This document shows, in pieces, positions 12,631 to 24,459 of a DNA stretch of 64,000 nucleotides (position 1 is the stretch's first letter; every line of letters begins with the position of its first letter). The translations under genes and the position numbers were made by a program. The notes beneath the pieces are model-generated. The model was not told the origin of the DNA. It worked only from the letters and a program-made list of their open reading frames with translations, and did no database searches. The stretch comes from Litoditis marina (Eukaryota; Nematoda; Chromadorea; Rhabditida; Rhabditidae), in contig OZ038433.1 of the NCBI GenBank assembly GCA_964036275.1, forward strand, positions 47,797,597-47,861,596, given 5' to 3'.

Positions 12631-15055
12631 AACTGCGTTGCGCTGCGCTGGTGGAGAACGTTGACGTGCTACGCTTACTTGAAGTAAACTGTGTGTTCAC
12701 GTGAAACGTGAGGAAATATCATCAAAGTTATGTTTTTGTTCCATTCTACTATCCATGGACTGTTCACAATTGCACGTTTCCCATTTCCGTGGCTTTTCAA
12801 AATTCACCACACGTACATTTTTTACATAGATTCCGTCCACCAACCTATCAATCAGTCATAATTCGTACCTCATTAAAAAAATCAACCTGAAAGTTGTAAC
12901 TACCACAAAACTAACAGAGCGACTACAAAGTGTGGTGCATAAGCATAATAAGCTCAAAGTATGACGATGCGTGTAAAAAGATTGGAATGTTTTTACAAGC
13001 TCAGTAAATTCTGCAAACTTAACAGAGTCTTTGATGACGTTTTCCTGTTCGACTTGTCGCCCGCATGATCTGTTATGGTTCATCCTGCTCCTGTAAGTTT
13101 TTCATCTAAGATATAGTTCGTTTCATTCCCACTGAGACTCGTTGGCATGGTGCCAAGATTTTCGGATGACTATTTCTCTAAGAGAACATAAGTATTCCAA
13201 ACACGTTTTGTAGTTGCGTGTTCTTGTGTGACTGAACAACCGCTAACAAAAAAGTTGCCAAAGTTTCGGTGGGAATGACCGGAACTATAGGTATCAAAAT
13301 GTTGATCTGTTTCTTGCTACTCCCCTCCTTAACTCGGGTTCAAATCCTTTTTATCCGTTGGGCTCAGTCAATTTTGTTGGTTGTTGTCTATATTATAGTA
13401 TTTCCCAGTGATCAACCAGTGTTCATAATATGTACATATTGAATAAAGATTAATAATAAATGTGTTCACAGTTCGTTACAATCAAACTATTGCGAATGAG
13501 AGAACATCATTTTCGCTGTCTTCTCTCTTCCCTCGAAAGTGTACTGTAGGGGTGTCAGTAGGATAGACGTCAACTAAACCAATACTCTGTGCTCGAAACT
13601 TCATAACTTCATATATAGGAATATAGGGCTCGCTCAAGGAAGTTTGGAGGGTTTCTGTACGTATAGAATTCCGCTGTGTTTGTAGTTTGGTCGCATCATT
13701 TTTCAACCGTATTTCGAAAATTTCGAAAACTGATCTCGGAATGCCGAACAAACTAACACTCAGCTAATAAAACGTTCTATACTGGGGTGACGAGACGCAC
13801 GCCAGGATACAAACTAAGACAATGAGGGAAGAAAGAGTATGAAAAAGTGGTACGGTTTGCCTCTATCCTAGACGTAACCACTTACACCAAGACACCTTCC
13901 CCTTGATGTCACTAAACGGGGAATTTCCTGATATTCTTCTGTGATTGTAGTTTGATCGAACTGCGTTTGAGGGTGTATAGAGTTTGTCGCATAGTTCATC
14001 TTCCACAACAGCTTTATCTTGTCAATAGATCAAATTTGCTAATCAAACTACAACTGTTATAGGGAGTTTACAGACGCGAACCGGTTTAATGCAACCAGAA
14101 AGCCACCGGATGCGTGTGAAGAAAGTTTCAGTCGCTCTTGAGTGCAACCCGGTGGAGTCTCAAATGCAACCCAATTCAGTTCACAGGTAAAAGCAGGCTT
14201 TCTACAGACTGGCTCGTTTCGGTGAAGAGATTTTGGTTGCACTTGAAAGTAACCATGAGTTTTCTACACAAAAAACTTATCTCCTTTCCCCTTTTTGGTT
14301 GAATGTTGTGTAAATGACCTCAATATTCAGGTTGATGATTAGGGAGATATACGCTATTTCAATAAACAGGTCAGTAAGGTCAGTAAGATGGTTTGTATAA
14401 CTTATCGAACAAACTGTACTGCTACAGAAACCTCCTTCATGTATAATGAAAATAACCACTGCTTAGCCGCACCCCACTGTTTCACCATAGTTTTATCTAC
14501 TTTGAGCGCAGATAAACGTTGATGGGTCTGCCAAACATTATGCAAATGAATATTTGAAAAACCAAGAAAAATCATAACTGAAGGAAGCGTAAATAAGTTT
14601 CTACTAGAATGAACATTTCATGAATTTAAGAACCACAACTGCTCAGTAGCTTTCAAGTGTCTCAGCATAGGTATATAACAGTTTCGGGCGATTGAAATTT
14701 AATTCTTACTGTGCTGACGAGTCATACTATTATGTTTTCGTATCAGCTTATTAGAGTTCAAACATCTTTGTTGAAAAGTGTGGGATACTTTTTGGAACAG
14801 AACAAAAGTATAAGATGTAAAAGATTCATTATAAAACACATGCACAGCACAGTCAATAACTTAATGATCACGGGATAAAACAACACAGTACCAAGAGACG
14901 ACACGTTTTGAATGAGGGAAATTCAATAAATAATATTATGTGATATCAAGGCTGAAACCAGCAAAAAGGTGGAAAAAACGTCTACAATCAGACTCTTAGA
15001 AATTATGGCAAAAACTGCATGCTGAACAATAATAACTAGTGTTGTATAAATTTCA
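12631..15055. other. Intergenic region between converging TRIM-NHL and sigma-1 receptor genes
   Basis: No convincing exon is visible on either strand. An AATAAAGATTAATAATAAA cluster at 13442-13460 could be the poly(A) signal of the TRIM-NHL gene, giving a 3' UTR of about 0.8 kb. Two TTGTAGTTTG foldback copies occur, at 13677-13758 (right end decayed) and 13944-14059. The rest is AT-rich unique sequence in which I see nothing definite. Confidence 0.5.
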
Positions 15056-17224
15056 TTATAACTCAGTTTTCGATCCAGTGGCCTTGTTCTTATAGTAGTT
15101 GAATGTTTTAGCCAGTGCCATATAAACATGGTTGAATGTTCCCTGTCCATAGGAGTAGGTCAACTTGGCGAGAGACAGGGGCTCTCCCTGAGCAACGGAG
15201 CCAGTCACTACCCAGAGACCAGATACCGGCATCATTCCACGACCTACAAGATCAACATTCATACTCCATTTCTTATTTATTTATTTCAAGGCGCATTGTT
15301 TATAGGGGTGTCATACACACGCATTCGTATTTCCAGCCTATTTCCAAAACATTTCTCGAAGTAGAGGCATGTCCTATAACTCGTCAATTGTTGAAGGTAT
15401 AAAAAATTAGACAATAATCAACTAACCGTAACAGGCGACATAGGTGTCATCGGACAAAAGATACTGATACGACTCGAACTGGCCATGGCGGAAGTTGCCA
15501 CCTATAAAGTAATAATAACAATACATTTGTAAAATAAGATTCATTCAACGTTCATTTATTGAAATCAATATCATGTTATGTTACCAAAATTTCCACAGTT
15601 ACTGTTCAATTCTTCCCCTACGAATTGAGAATGAGATAGCGAAACATCCTCCTCAAGCTTCTCAACGTGAACATGTTGAGAAACACCTAACCACTTCGAA
15701 AAGCTCTCCCTTTTTTAAATTCAGTGGGGGTATTGGCCTTATGATACCATACCTAGTAAGTCATACAAAGTAATGTTGTCCGAATAGCCCCGAAAAACGA
15801 GATATTTTTTCGCCGAAAAGAGAAAATTTGTTTATTTTTGATGTAAACTCATAAATTTTCACGGGTGTAAATCTAAAATCGGACTCCTTCTTGTCGAATA
15901 GTCGAACCATATTGGTGAATGAGTCTAAGACTCTACGTTCAGTTTTGTGGATTCTGCCCCATAACACATAACCATCCCACTCAGACTCAGTGAATCGTCA
16001 ACGTACCGGCACTGAATGTTTCCTTCTCTGCCAGATTTCCATTGTCCTTTGATCGGAATACCGAGCCGGTCAGCACAGTGCACGTGCTATTACTCCAGTG
16101 CATGCCTGGAAATGAAATCGTTGTTATCACTTTTTAAATGTGTTAGTGACTTCCTAAGTACACTGAAGACCAAACACAAATCTTTGACACTAGGGCAACA
16201 TTCAACATTGAATTGTTCCTCGAAGGCACAATGGCACAATGTGTCTGTCGCAGACTAAAAAAAGTATGAAGGGGCGAGAGGCCCTTAAGTGAGTACCACG
16301 TAACTTGAAGAAAGGACGAAATACCAATTAAATGTATAACTGACCAATTCGTCCGGCCGTATTGAAAGGTGTTCCAAATACAGCAACGTACTCAGTGACC
16401 GAAGCATGAAGAAACAGAGCCTGGAAGGACCGATGTATTAGATACTACATACATCCTGCCCTTTACAAGTTAACACAGATTTACTGCGATGATCCAATAC
16501 GATGTGTTACTTATAGAGACATGTACTACAACAAACTGCACATTATACACTTTTTCACAGTTACCAGAGCCTTGGTAATAGATAATAAATGCTCTGAACT
16601 GTCAGAAACATGGGATATGAATACGATCAAGAGTTTCGCTTTCGTGAAACGCGGCGCGCAAAAACTGCTGCAGATGCGGAACACCCGCAGAGCGCGCGAA
16701 CCAACCAAAAAAGTTTGCGCAAAAGCAGTGAGTTTGCCTGATTGACCACTAACCTGCAGACCGATGCCACCCAGTGGTAGAGCATGCCACTCTGTATTGG
16801 GGGTGATTGCGTTTCCGTACACACGATGAAGATCAGTGGCTAGACGATTAACGGCTGCCGCAGGACTCGGCCCTGAAAAATGTTTCATTTTCTCATAGAA
16901 TGAATGAGCCTGACCCCACGTTTTGATCGATAAGATTGGTAATTGGTAATCTATCATCCCTCAAAAGTATGAATCATGAACGACTATCCGATTCCCTAGT
17001 TTCTTCTCCGTTTTGAACGGGAAAATATGTCCTTGACCTACATTTCAGCGCCAAAGGCCTCGATATTGAAATTGATCATCCTTACCTTGTGATTTTGAAG
17101 CAATGCTCTTGAACTCCTTTGGAGAAATCGTATAGGATTTCCATTTGAGAAGGTACTGAACTCCACTGAACATAATGTAGAGAATGACAAAGTTTCTCAT
17201 CAACTTGGAGAAAATAAAACCCAT
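15056..17224 (-). CDS. SIGMAR1: Sigma-1 receptor / ERG2 sterol isomerase family protein
   Basis: Six exons on the minus strand join in frame to 231 aa (human protein 223 aa): 17086-17224, 16754-16872, 16345-16420, 16007-16105, 15427-15501, 15056-15243. An N-terminal hydrophobic segment (about residues 9-24) is followed by the cupin-like family domain. Landmarks are LFLHASVTEYVAVFGT (human LLHASLSEYVLLFGT), the W115...TG motif and YGRGMMP (human YGRGVIP). Sigma-1 receptors sit in ER membranes and bind sterols and many drugs. Fungal ERG2 relatives are C8-C7 sterol isomerases. The two acidic pocket residues of the human protein (D126, E172) align with C120 and C168 here, so classical chemistry is doubtful. 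I chose the ATG at 17224 because TTACAG just upstream looks like a trans-splice acceptor and the N-terminus then matches the family length. An in-frame ATG at 17254 is the alternative. The gene is divergent from CDC37. Confidence 0.88.
15748..15918. mobile_element. CACCAGTAAGG-family element, decayed copy
   Basis: A diverged copy of the element described at 27151, inside a sigma-1 receptor intron. Recognisable parts are TTGTCCGAATAGCC near the left end, TTTTTTCGCCGAAAAGAGAA, CATAAATTTTCACGGGTGTA, and GTCGAATAGTCGAACCATAT with TGGTG at the right end. Confidence 0.5.
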
Positions 17225-17709
17225 TCTGATCTGTAATAATCGTATGAAAAACATAGTCGAAAGGTGTGGAACTGATGAACGAGTATCAAAAGATTGAGGA
17301 GGCAGAGAAAAAGAGGAAAAACTGAAAATAGAGGACAGGAAGAGAGAGAAAGGACCGACAAACTTCCCTATGGCTGAACATCGAAATAAAAAATGACCGC
17401 GAGTCGTCGATATTTTGCACTGTGAATAACTCTGTTCTCTTCATACAAAGAACCGCACCGCCACTGCATCTGGGAGCTCCGCCTCCTATTTCCTGCGGCA
17501 GCTGGCAATAGAACTTTCGCGAGATCGATAGTAATTTCACGCGAGCACGGCTTATCTACTTAGCATATGAGACATTGGAGGTTTCTAGAATAGACTGCGT
17601 GCACTCTATGTTTCCCTTTACCAGTTCTTTCTCCGTCTGTTTCACGTTTTGTTTATATACCGTTGGTTTTCATTTCTTGGTCATTCGAAAAGTTCCAGCT
17701 CTCTCAAGG
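17225..17709. promoter_or_regulatory. Shared divergent upstream region of sigma-1 receptor and CDC37
   Basis: The two start codons point away from each other across 485 bp, so this stretch must hold both promoters. TTACAG lies next to the sigma-1 receptor start. AAAAGTTCCAG at about 17688-17698 lies 11 bp before the CDC37 ATG. Both read as acceptors for spliced-leader or 5' UTR splicing. I recognise no TATA box or specific factor site. Confidence 0.45.
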
Positions 17710-20700
17710 ATGCCGATCGACTACTCCAAGTGGAAGAAGATTGAAGTCTCCGACGATGAGGACGATACCCATCCAAACATCGATACCCCATCACTCTACA
17801 GGTATATCACTATTTTGAATGGATTTCTGTTTTCAATTGTTGCAAGCTGGTGTAAGATGTATGTATTTTGAGTTATTAGCTTTTTGCGGATGAGAATGAC
17901 TAGATTCCCGGAATTCTCCCCGGCTTTCTACTGCTCTGCTCTTTTCACTCTTCTTACTTTCTTGCAAACGCTTTTCGGGCTCTGACAACCTTCCATGTTT
18001 TGTGAATACAGATTTCTCTTCTTCGTTGCACGGTTCGAGTAGCAGCTCCCTCAGCTGTGCATGACATACTGTTCTCTAAACTGATTTTACTTTGTTTCCA
18101 GATGGCGTCATCAGGCCCGATTAGAGAGAATGGCCGAGAAGAAGCAGAAGCAAGAGGAAATTGACAAATTGAAAAGCACCACCTGCACCAAAGTTCAGGT
18201 ATAATACTCTTTCAGTCATTCTATATGAAAACAGTTCTTCGCCTTTCTTGAGGTAATAATGGCGTGTGCGGTTGACCAGTGGGTGTGTTGAGGGCCAATA
18301 GGAAAGGGGACGATGGTGAAAGGGGACGGGGGGTATGGCAAAGGGGAGGAGGGCTGAGGCATCGTCTCCTTTGCCTCAGCCCTCGTCCCCTTTGCTATAT
18401 CCCCCGTCCTCTTTCACCCTCGTCCCCTTTCCTATTCACCTGTGTTGAGACATGTTTAAAGACCCAGGAATAGATCGAGAAGTGGAACTCCGTCAAACTA
18501 AGGGAAATGTTACTAGTTCTGGTGCAAAATCATTAACCTCGCTGCTTTCTTGCCTAGTAAGTAAGTAAGTGTCAGAATAATGTGTTCGATAGCGCCCCTT
18601 GCAGTTCCATAAGGAACTTTGAAGAACAGGGGTAATTTTAAAACTTTCAACTTTTTTTAAATTATGCATTTGTTTCAGGAATTGGAGAAGAAGCTGAAGG
18701 CAACTCAGCTGGTGGATGACGAAAAGAAGAAGATTGAAAAGGAGTTGGCTGAGCTCAAGGAGCAAGAGGCATCATGGAAGGCTAAGGAGAAGGAGCTTGA
18801 GGTATCAGACACTTTGGTACAACAGTCGTTTTCTAACTCATTTCAGCGTCGTAAAAGACTAGTGATGGAAGTGGTAGGTGGTTGGAGTTTGTGAGATGTT
18901 TTTTTTAGACTTTTCTGTAGTTCTAAAATCTAACGGTTCTGGAATATTCTAAAACCCCATAATATTCAATGAAGTTGCAAGTTTTTGTGTTGAGTTTTTG
19001 TTAGTAATGTGGTTTATTGACTTTCCCAAGAAAAAAGTAAGTTTTGTTCATTCATTTCAGGACCAAGAACGTCTGGAGCCTTGGAATGTGGACACTATTG
19101 GCCACGAAGCTTTCAGTTCTTCGAGAATCAATAAGGTGACGGACAAGAAGCCGGAGCCTCCCAAGATCTCGGACGAAGAAGACTCGAAACGAATGGTACG
19201 CTACTTACACTGTCAAAGCCTCTTGTTGGATAGGAGGTCACGAACAAATTCGTACAAGAAGATTCGTAAAAGTCGCATTTTTGGAGTGGTCGCGGCTTGA
19301 AAAAGATGAAGTGGTCGTAGACCAATAAGAGACCCTTAGCAGTGTATGGTACGCTGTCTTTGTTATTGCGAAGCCTCAACCCACTCTGACCTAGGCTGAC
19401 CACTCTGACCTCCGGATAGCCAGAAATGATCAAATAACTGAAATAACACGCTCCCTTTTACTAAAATTGGGATAATTAGCCAGTTTTTGATGGGAAATCA
19501 TTCATTTTCAGGAGTCTATTATGGAGAACGTACTCTATGTTGTCGATTAGTCAAACCTTACTGGTGTGTGTTTTCCAGGCGCAGTTCTTCGAGAACAACG
19601 AGGATCTGCTTCAAACGTATGGTCGTCTGCACGGCCTGAAGGCGACGGAGGAATTCCTTCTGCTGCATCCTCATTTGGCCAGCGAGTACACTGCCAACTA
19701 TCTCACCATTGAATGTCTCAACCTCGCCATCGATAATAAGGTAGTGGAAGATCAATACTTCGGAGTTTATTGAAGGAGGGCAGAACGGAAAGCTAGTTTA
19801 GGTACCCCGAGGTACCTAAACTATACATAGCATTGCGCGCGCCAAGCAGACTGAAAAATGTGATTAGTATGCAAATTAGGATAGTCAGTTGGAATGAAAA
19901 ATAAATACTAGTTTATCTTGAGCAGTCTTCATATCGATTGTCCTTTCTGCCCCCAAGCGTTATGTTTTAAGGTTAACTTTGTTAGGTGGTGGTAGTTGAA
20001 GGTTTCACATGAGACATGACCTATAATCAAGAAAAAACTTATCATATTTTGACGGAGCGTATCCAGTATTGTTTGTGGTCGTTTGCAGGAGGAAGAGTTG
20101 TCTGTGATGTCGGAACAGTGCATCATCATGCAATACCTTCTCGAGCTGGCCAAGTCTTTGAATGCCGTCGCCACCAATTCTACCGTGCAGAAGGCCTTCT
20201 TCAATAAGTAGGTGTTTGCTTGTATTTTGGGGGCTTTCTCCATCTTTTGTGTTCTCAGAAGGTTCGAAGTATGATCATCTTGGTAACCTTGGCGATTCGT
20301 GTAATGGCCAGAATCAAGAATAGTGGCTTCTTTTCTGCCACATCTGCGATGGTTTGGCGTTTTGTTGATACAAAAGGTGTGAATGGGTACACTTTACTGG
20401 TATGGGTAGTGAGCGAGAGAATCGTATCATTTTAGTAATGTTGTTCTTCTCGAACATACTCGCAGATTTCATCCTGTTGTTTTCTAGGTTCTCCAAGGCT
20501 GACGAATCGTATCTGAAGCTGTACCACGACGAGGTTTCGGCGTTCCAGGACCGCCTGAGAAGACGTGCCAAGGAAAAGAGGGAAAACGCCATTGCCGAGT
20601 ACGAAGCGGAGGAGAAGGTTGGACAATTTGATTGATTAATTCTTCAGTTCTGGCTGTTTAAAACTATCGTCCCAACCCTTTTGGAATTTGGAACGAATTT

Positions 20701-23627
20701 TTTGGTTTTTCTACAATCCATCAATTTGTAAAGTGCCATACATACTTGGTGCGTCTGCGGGCGGCTGCGGGCGTCTGCGGCGCGGGTAAACTAGTGGTTT
20801 TCCCGCAGACGCCCGCAAACGCCCGCAGACGCCCGCAAACGCACTCCAATTGAAGTATGTATGCGCGTCTGCGGCTGGCTGCGGCGCGGTTTCCCTCATT
20901 TGAATTTCAAATAGAAAGTTCGAACTTATTGTTGAAATTATGATTCCCCTTCTCTTATGAGGAATATTTGTCATTTATCACATCAATGCTAATAATGTTT
21001 ATCCCTCAATATTTGTAAATCACTTGATTATCGTTGATCTCCAACTGGTCTGTTGAAAATTCATGGAATATCATTATTAGATTACCGCTTACTGAATCAA
21101 CTTCTTTCTAATCCTAAATGTTTTTTCCATCCTAAAACTTTTTTTTCAAATACAAAACAAAAGAAAATGAGACCTTTACTTCAAACTGGTTAAAATCCGA
21201 TAATGATGTGCAGTGAACATCGAGTAGAATACAAATATATAGTTAAATAAACTATACTAAAGTAACTTGATGGTTTTAATAATGATTTTTAAAATATTAG
21301 TGATGATATGTCGAGAATAATCAATCCAGACGCAGAGAGCCGCTGCGGCAATATTGAATTGAATCATTATTGCCGCAACTGCTGTTTGCGGCTGTCTGCG
21401 GCGCCGCCCGCAGCCGCTTTTGCCCGCCGAAGTATGAATGCGCGGCAAAACGCCGAGAGCCGCCGCCAGCCGCACATTTGATCAATAATCAGGGGCGCCA
21501 TAAGTGCCCTACATACTTGGCTGCGGCTGCGGGCGTCTGCGGGCGGCATATGATATAAGTATGGCGCCCCTGATTATTGATCAAATGTGCGGCTGGTGGC
21601 GGCTCCCGGCGTTTTGCCGCGCATTCATACTTCGGCGGGCAAAAGCGGCTGCGGGCGGCTGCGGGCGTCTGCGGGCGGGGCCGCAGACAGCCGCAAAAGC
21701 AGTTGCGGCAATAATGATTCAATTCAATATTGCCGCAGCGGCTCTCTGCGTCTGGATTGATCATTCTCGACATATCATCACTAATGTTCTAAAAATCATT
21801 ATTAAACCCATCAAGTTACTTTAGTATAGTTCATTTAAATATATGTTTGTATTCTACTCGATGTTCACTGCACTCTATTATCAGTTTTTAATCAGTTTAA
21901 AGTGAATGTCTCCTTTTCTTTTGTTTTGTATTCGAAAAAAAGTTTCAGAATGGAAAAAAAAACGTTTAAGAAGATTCAGTTGATTCGGTAAGCGGTAGTC
22001 TAATAATGATATTCCATGCATTTTCAACAGACAGTTGGAGGCAATGCTAATCAAGTGATTTACAAATTTTGAGGGATAAACATTATTAGCATTGATGTGA
22101 TAAATGACAAATATTCCTAATAAGTGGAGGGAATCATAATTTCAACAATAAGTTCGAACTTTCTATTTGAAATTCAAATGAGGGGAACCGCGCCGCAGCC
22201 AGCCGCAGACGCGCGTACATACTTCAATTGTAGTGCGTTTGCGGGCGTCTGCGGGCGTTTGCGGGCGTCTGCGGGCAAACCACTAGTTTACCCGCGCCGC
22301 AGACGCCCGCAGCCGCCCGCAGACGCACCAAGTATGTATGGCACTATACTTATATCATATGCCGCCCGCAGACGCCCGCAGCCGCAGCCAAGTATGTATG
22401 GCACTTATGGCACTTAACGCGCGTTCAGTGAAGCTACTTGTGACATTATTCACGCATGAGGCATGAAAATTCCGGTTGGCAGCTGCTTTTAGGTTCTCAC
22501 GTTGAAACATAGTTTTCCCAGTTTATATGTGTATTAATACGTTATAAGTTAAATAGGTTAACTATTATGTTTCAGGAGAAGCGTATCCAATCTGCACCGG
22601 GTGGTCTGGACCCCCAGGAAGTTTATGAGGCGCTGCCCGAAGAGATGAGAAACGCATTCGATTCCCAGGATGTCTCTCGTCTCCAAGAAGTAGCTACCAC
22701 CATGGACAGAGAGGTGTGTGGCTGTTACTTATCGGTTTTAATAGTTAGAATAATATGAAACAAGATGATTAGAAACGTTCCGTTTCTGTGAAACTTGAGC
22801 AAATTTTGTCCTTTTATTCAAAATATATGAGAGATGGTCCCTTTTTTGAAGACTTTGTTCTTACTGGTGTGTGATTCCTACGCCTCATGATTTTCAAGAC
22901 ATGATACACGGTGTTTGAATCCTAAAATGCTCCAATTGACGCTTTAGTTCAAGTGCGCCGCGGTTTTGAATGTTCGCGCCGTCGCCTCGCGGAGCTCTGA
23001 CGCGTGCGGCTCGCAAGGAATAGTGTGGAGGAGCGAGAGAGTGCGCCCGCGAATTTCAAATATTTTTAAAATCTAAAGTAGTATCTCATGCGTCGCGGTC
23101 TTTGCGACCGGCCGCGTTTCACTGTGTTAAAATCAACGAACGCAGAACACCGTGGATAGTTCACATCAGTGCTGGTGTATATGAACTTTCACTGTAATTT
23201 CAGGTGTTTGCCTACCACTTTGATCGTTGTATCAAGTCTGGTCTTTGGGTTCCCGGTGGTGAGGATGGCGAGAAGGAAGCCGCCGGCGAAGAGGTACATA
23301 TTACCATTGATTAAGGTCCTGGAATATGGGCTGAAAGCAGGACGATTATGTGGACCAGTCCCGTGGTCCTTTAAACTGCAATTGAAACATGTATTGCAGT
23401 TTAAAGGACTGAAGCGTATCAAAAACCTTATGTATCAAATTAGCAGTCAGCTGATTGTACAAACTTTTCTGCCTGTTTCCATCGGTAGGCCCTCATCCAA
23501 AACTATTCTGATTTCATTGTGAACGGCGCAATTTTGAGGTGATTCAATTGAACTGCTCGTAAAGTTGTACAAATGGTTAATATGTGCTCACGAATGATGA
23601 TATTTGCAGGATGTGCCCGCCCAATAG
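17710..23627 (+). CDS. CDC37: Hsp90 co-chaperone CDC37
   Basis: Ten exons join in frame to 367 aa (human 378): 17710-17801, 18102-18198, 18679-18801, 19061-19195, 19579-19740, 20089-20207, 20488-20617, 22576-22713, 23204-23293, 23610-23627. The N-terminus ([20 protein letters not shown]) carries the conserved kinase-binding start and the CK2-type serine (S14) before an acidic run. The HPNIDT...RWRHQAR block follows. A long coiled coil (about 40-110), the PWNVDT motif and the Hsp90-binding and C-terminal domains come next ([26 protein letters not shown]). CDC37 loads protein kinases onto Hsp90 in the cytosol, so the CDK11 kinase in this window could be a client (inference). The last exon codes only five residues. 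Intron 7 holds a 1.6-kb foldback element and intron 9 a palindromic element. A possible 9-codon exon at 18847-18873 (RRKRLVMEV) fits splice phase, but the human alignment does not need it, so I left it out. Confidence 0.95.
18297..18436. repeat. Near-perfect 140-bp palindrome
   Basis: AATAGGAAAGGGGACGATGG opens the left arm, and the reverse complement closes at 18436 with CGTCCCCTTTCCTATT. The arms are about 68 bp and purine-rich on one side, with almost no loop. The palindrome lies in CDC37 intron 2. It could be a foldback transposon remnant, and the transcript would form a long hairpin. Confidence 0.75.
20733..22405. mobile_element. Large foldback element with GC-rich repeat arms
   Basis: Two arms of about 770 bp (20733-21501 and 21561-22344) are reverse complements almost throughout, starting and ending with GTGCCATACATACTTGG. 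Each arm holds blocks of short GC-rich repeats (GCGGGCGTCTGCGGGCG and its inverse) and a longer AT-rich segment. The 59-bp centre (21502-21560) is itself a copy of an element end. Its inverse recurs directly after the right arm (22345-22405), giving the order arm, S, inverted arm, inverted S. The interior has no transposase-like reading frame; open frames here are artefacts of the GC-rich repeats. It sits in CDC37 intron 7, which is otherwise only about 300 bp. Confidence 0.8.
23337..23418. mobile_element. TTTAAACTGCAAT palindromic element, truncated copy
   Basis: Carries the left end AGGACGATTATGTGGACC, then GGTCCTTTAAACTGCAATTG and the inverse ATTGCAGTTTAAAGGACTGA, but lacks the right terminal repeat. 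It lies in the last CDC37 intron. Other copies are at 27748, 29733 and 49344. Confidence 0.65.
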
Positions 23628-24247
23628 TCACTTCGTCGTTCCTCATCTCGATATTTACGTGTACCTGCGGCTTTTTTGTTTTTCTCTCACCCACCCACTC
23701 ATATTTTTTATAGTGTTGTGATACAGCCGGAGTAACGTCCTTGTTTGTGTTTTATTTATTCATTTCTGTGAATGTGTGGATAAATGTGTTTTTTTAGTTG
23801 TGATCAGATGATTTTTCAATATAAATATTTTTTGCATCCAATGCATCATATTGATGAATTCGGTCTTCGAATTCGAACTAAGGAAGATAACAACATAAGA
23901 ATTGAACGTTATTGCTAGAGGGCATGTTTTACGCTATCAATCAAGGTGCACTAATACCTGAGAACATTTTTGGATTTTTTTCGCGTAGCGTAATAACGGA
24001 TGAATAAGAAAATGTTCATTGAACCTAATTAAATTACGATATCAGCAGTTTGAAAAATAAGATCGTTCAAAAAAATTTGTTATCATTTAAATATGTTGCA
24101 AATGCCAGAAAATGTCGAAAACAAATTGTTCAACCACGCCCTTTTCGACTTTCACATCCGGCAGCCGGCTTAGTGACACCCCTCCAAACAGCTGATCGGC
24201 GGAGGGCGCGCAACCCGTACTAGATACGGCGCGCCAGGGGACGCGCC
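23628..24247. other. CDC37 3' flank and upstream region of the RNA gene
   Basis: AT-rich and non-coding. The CDC37 3' end must lie here, but I see no perfect AATAAA close to the stop; AATATAAATAT at about 23818 is the best variant. The last 100 bp turn GC-rich (GGCGGAGGGCGCGCAACCCG) just before a TATA box. That is where a proximal element of a small-RNA promoter would lie. Confidence 0.4.
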
Positions 24248-24255
24248 TATATAAA
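24248..24255 (+). promoter_or_regulatory. TATA box of a Pol III type-3-like promoter
   Basis: TATATAAA lies about 30 bp before the inferred 5' end of the RNase MRP/P-like RNA, with a GC-rich block upstream. This layout fits external promoters of snRNA-class genes. The exact proximal element is not identified. Confidence 0.5.
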
Positions 24256-24278
24256 CGAGATTGCTATCTATAGCCGTC

Positions 24279-24459
24279 AAGACGGCAAGAGGAGTACTCG
24301 CAGTTTCCCACCGGTTCCTGTAACCGTCGGCTGTGAGCGAAAGTCCCTGGACCCGTGGCCGAAAGGGCTTTCCTTAATAGGAAGACCACATGGGAATAGT
24401 CCCAGCAAAGTGACACTCGAATAGCAACAGCATAGGGCTTACTCTGCCCGTCCTATTTT
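24279..24459 (+). ncRNA. RMRP: RNase MRP RNA (alternatively RNase P RNA)
   Basis: About 180 nt. The ends pair as a P1 helix (GACGGC at 24281 with GCCCGTC at 24446-24452), followed by a TTTT terminator at 24456-24459. A P3-like helix, internal loop and helix is visible: CGCAG pairs with CTGTG (24299-24303 with 24331-24335) and CGGTT with AACCG (24312-24316 with 24322-24326). The CR-I core reads GAAAGTCCCTGGACC at 24339-24353, close to human RMRP GAAAGTCCCCGGACC. Near the 3' end AGGGCTTACTCTG resembles the CR-V region of RMRP (GGGGCTCATTCTC). Two further hairpins are GTGG...CTTTCC/AGGAAG...CCAC and TGGGA/TCCCA. RNase MRP trims pre-rRNA in the nucleolus. RNase P matures tRNA 5' ends and shares P1, P3, CR-I and CR-V. 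I favour MRP from the CR-I match. The RNA is shorter than the human one (about 268 nt). Confidence 0.62.

Noticed and set aside
13325..13365. Possible tRNA, from a B-box-like GGGTTCAAATCC
   Set aside because: The flanks do not form a T-arm stem, and no A box or acceptor stem is found at the right distance.
21370..22417. Several open frames rich in Ala, Pro and Arg in the CDC37 foldback
   Set aside because: They mirror one another on the two arms and come from GC-rich short repeats such as GCGGGCGTCTGC. Coding meaning would require the same protein on both strands.
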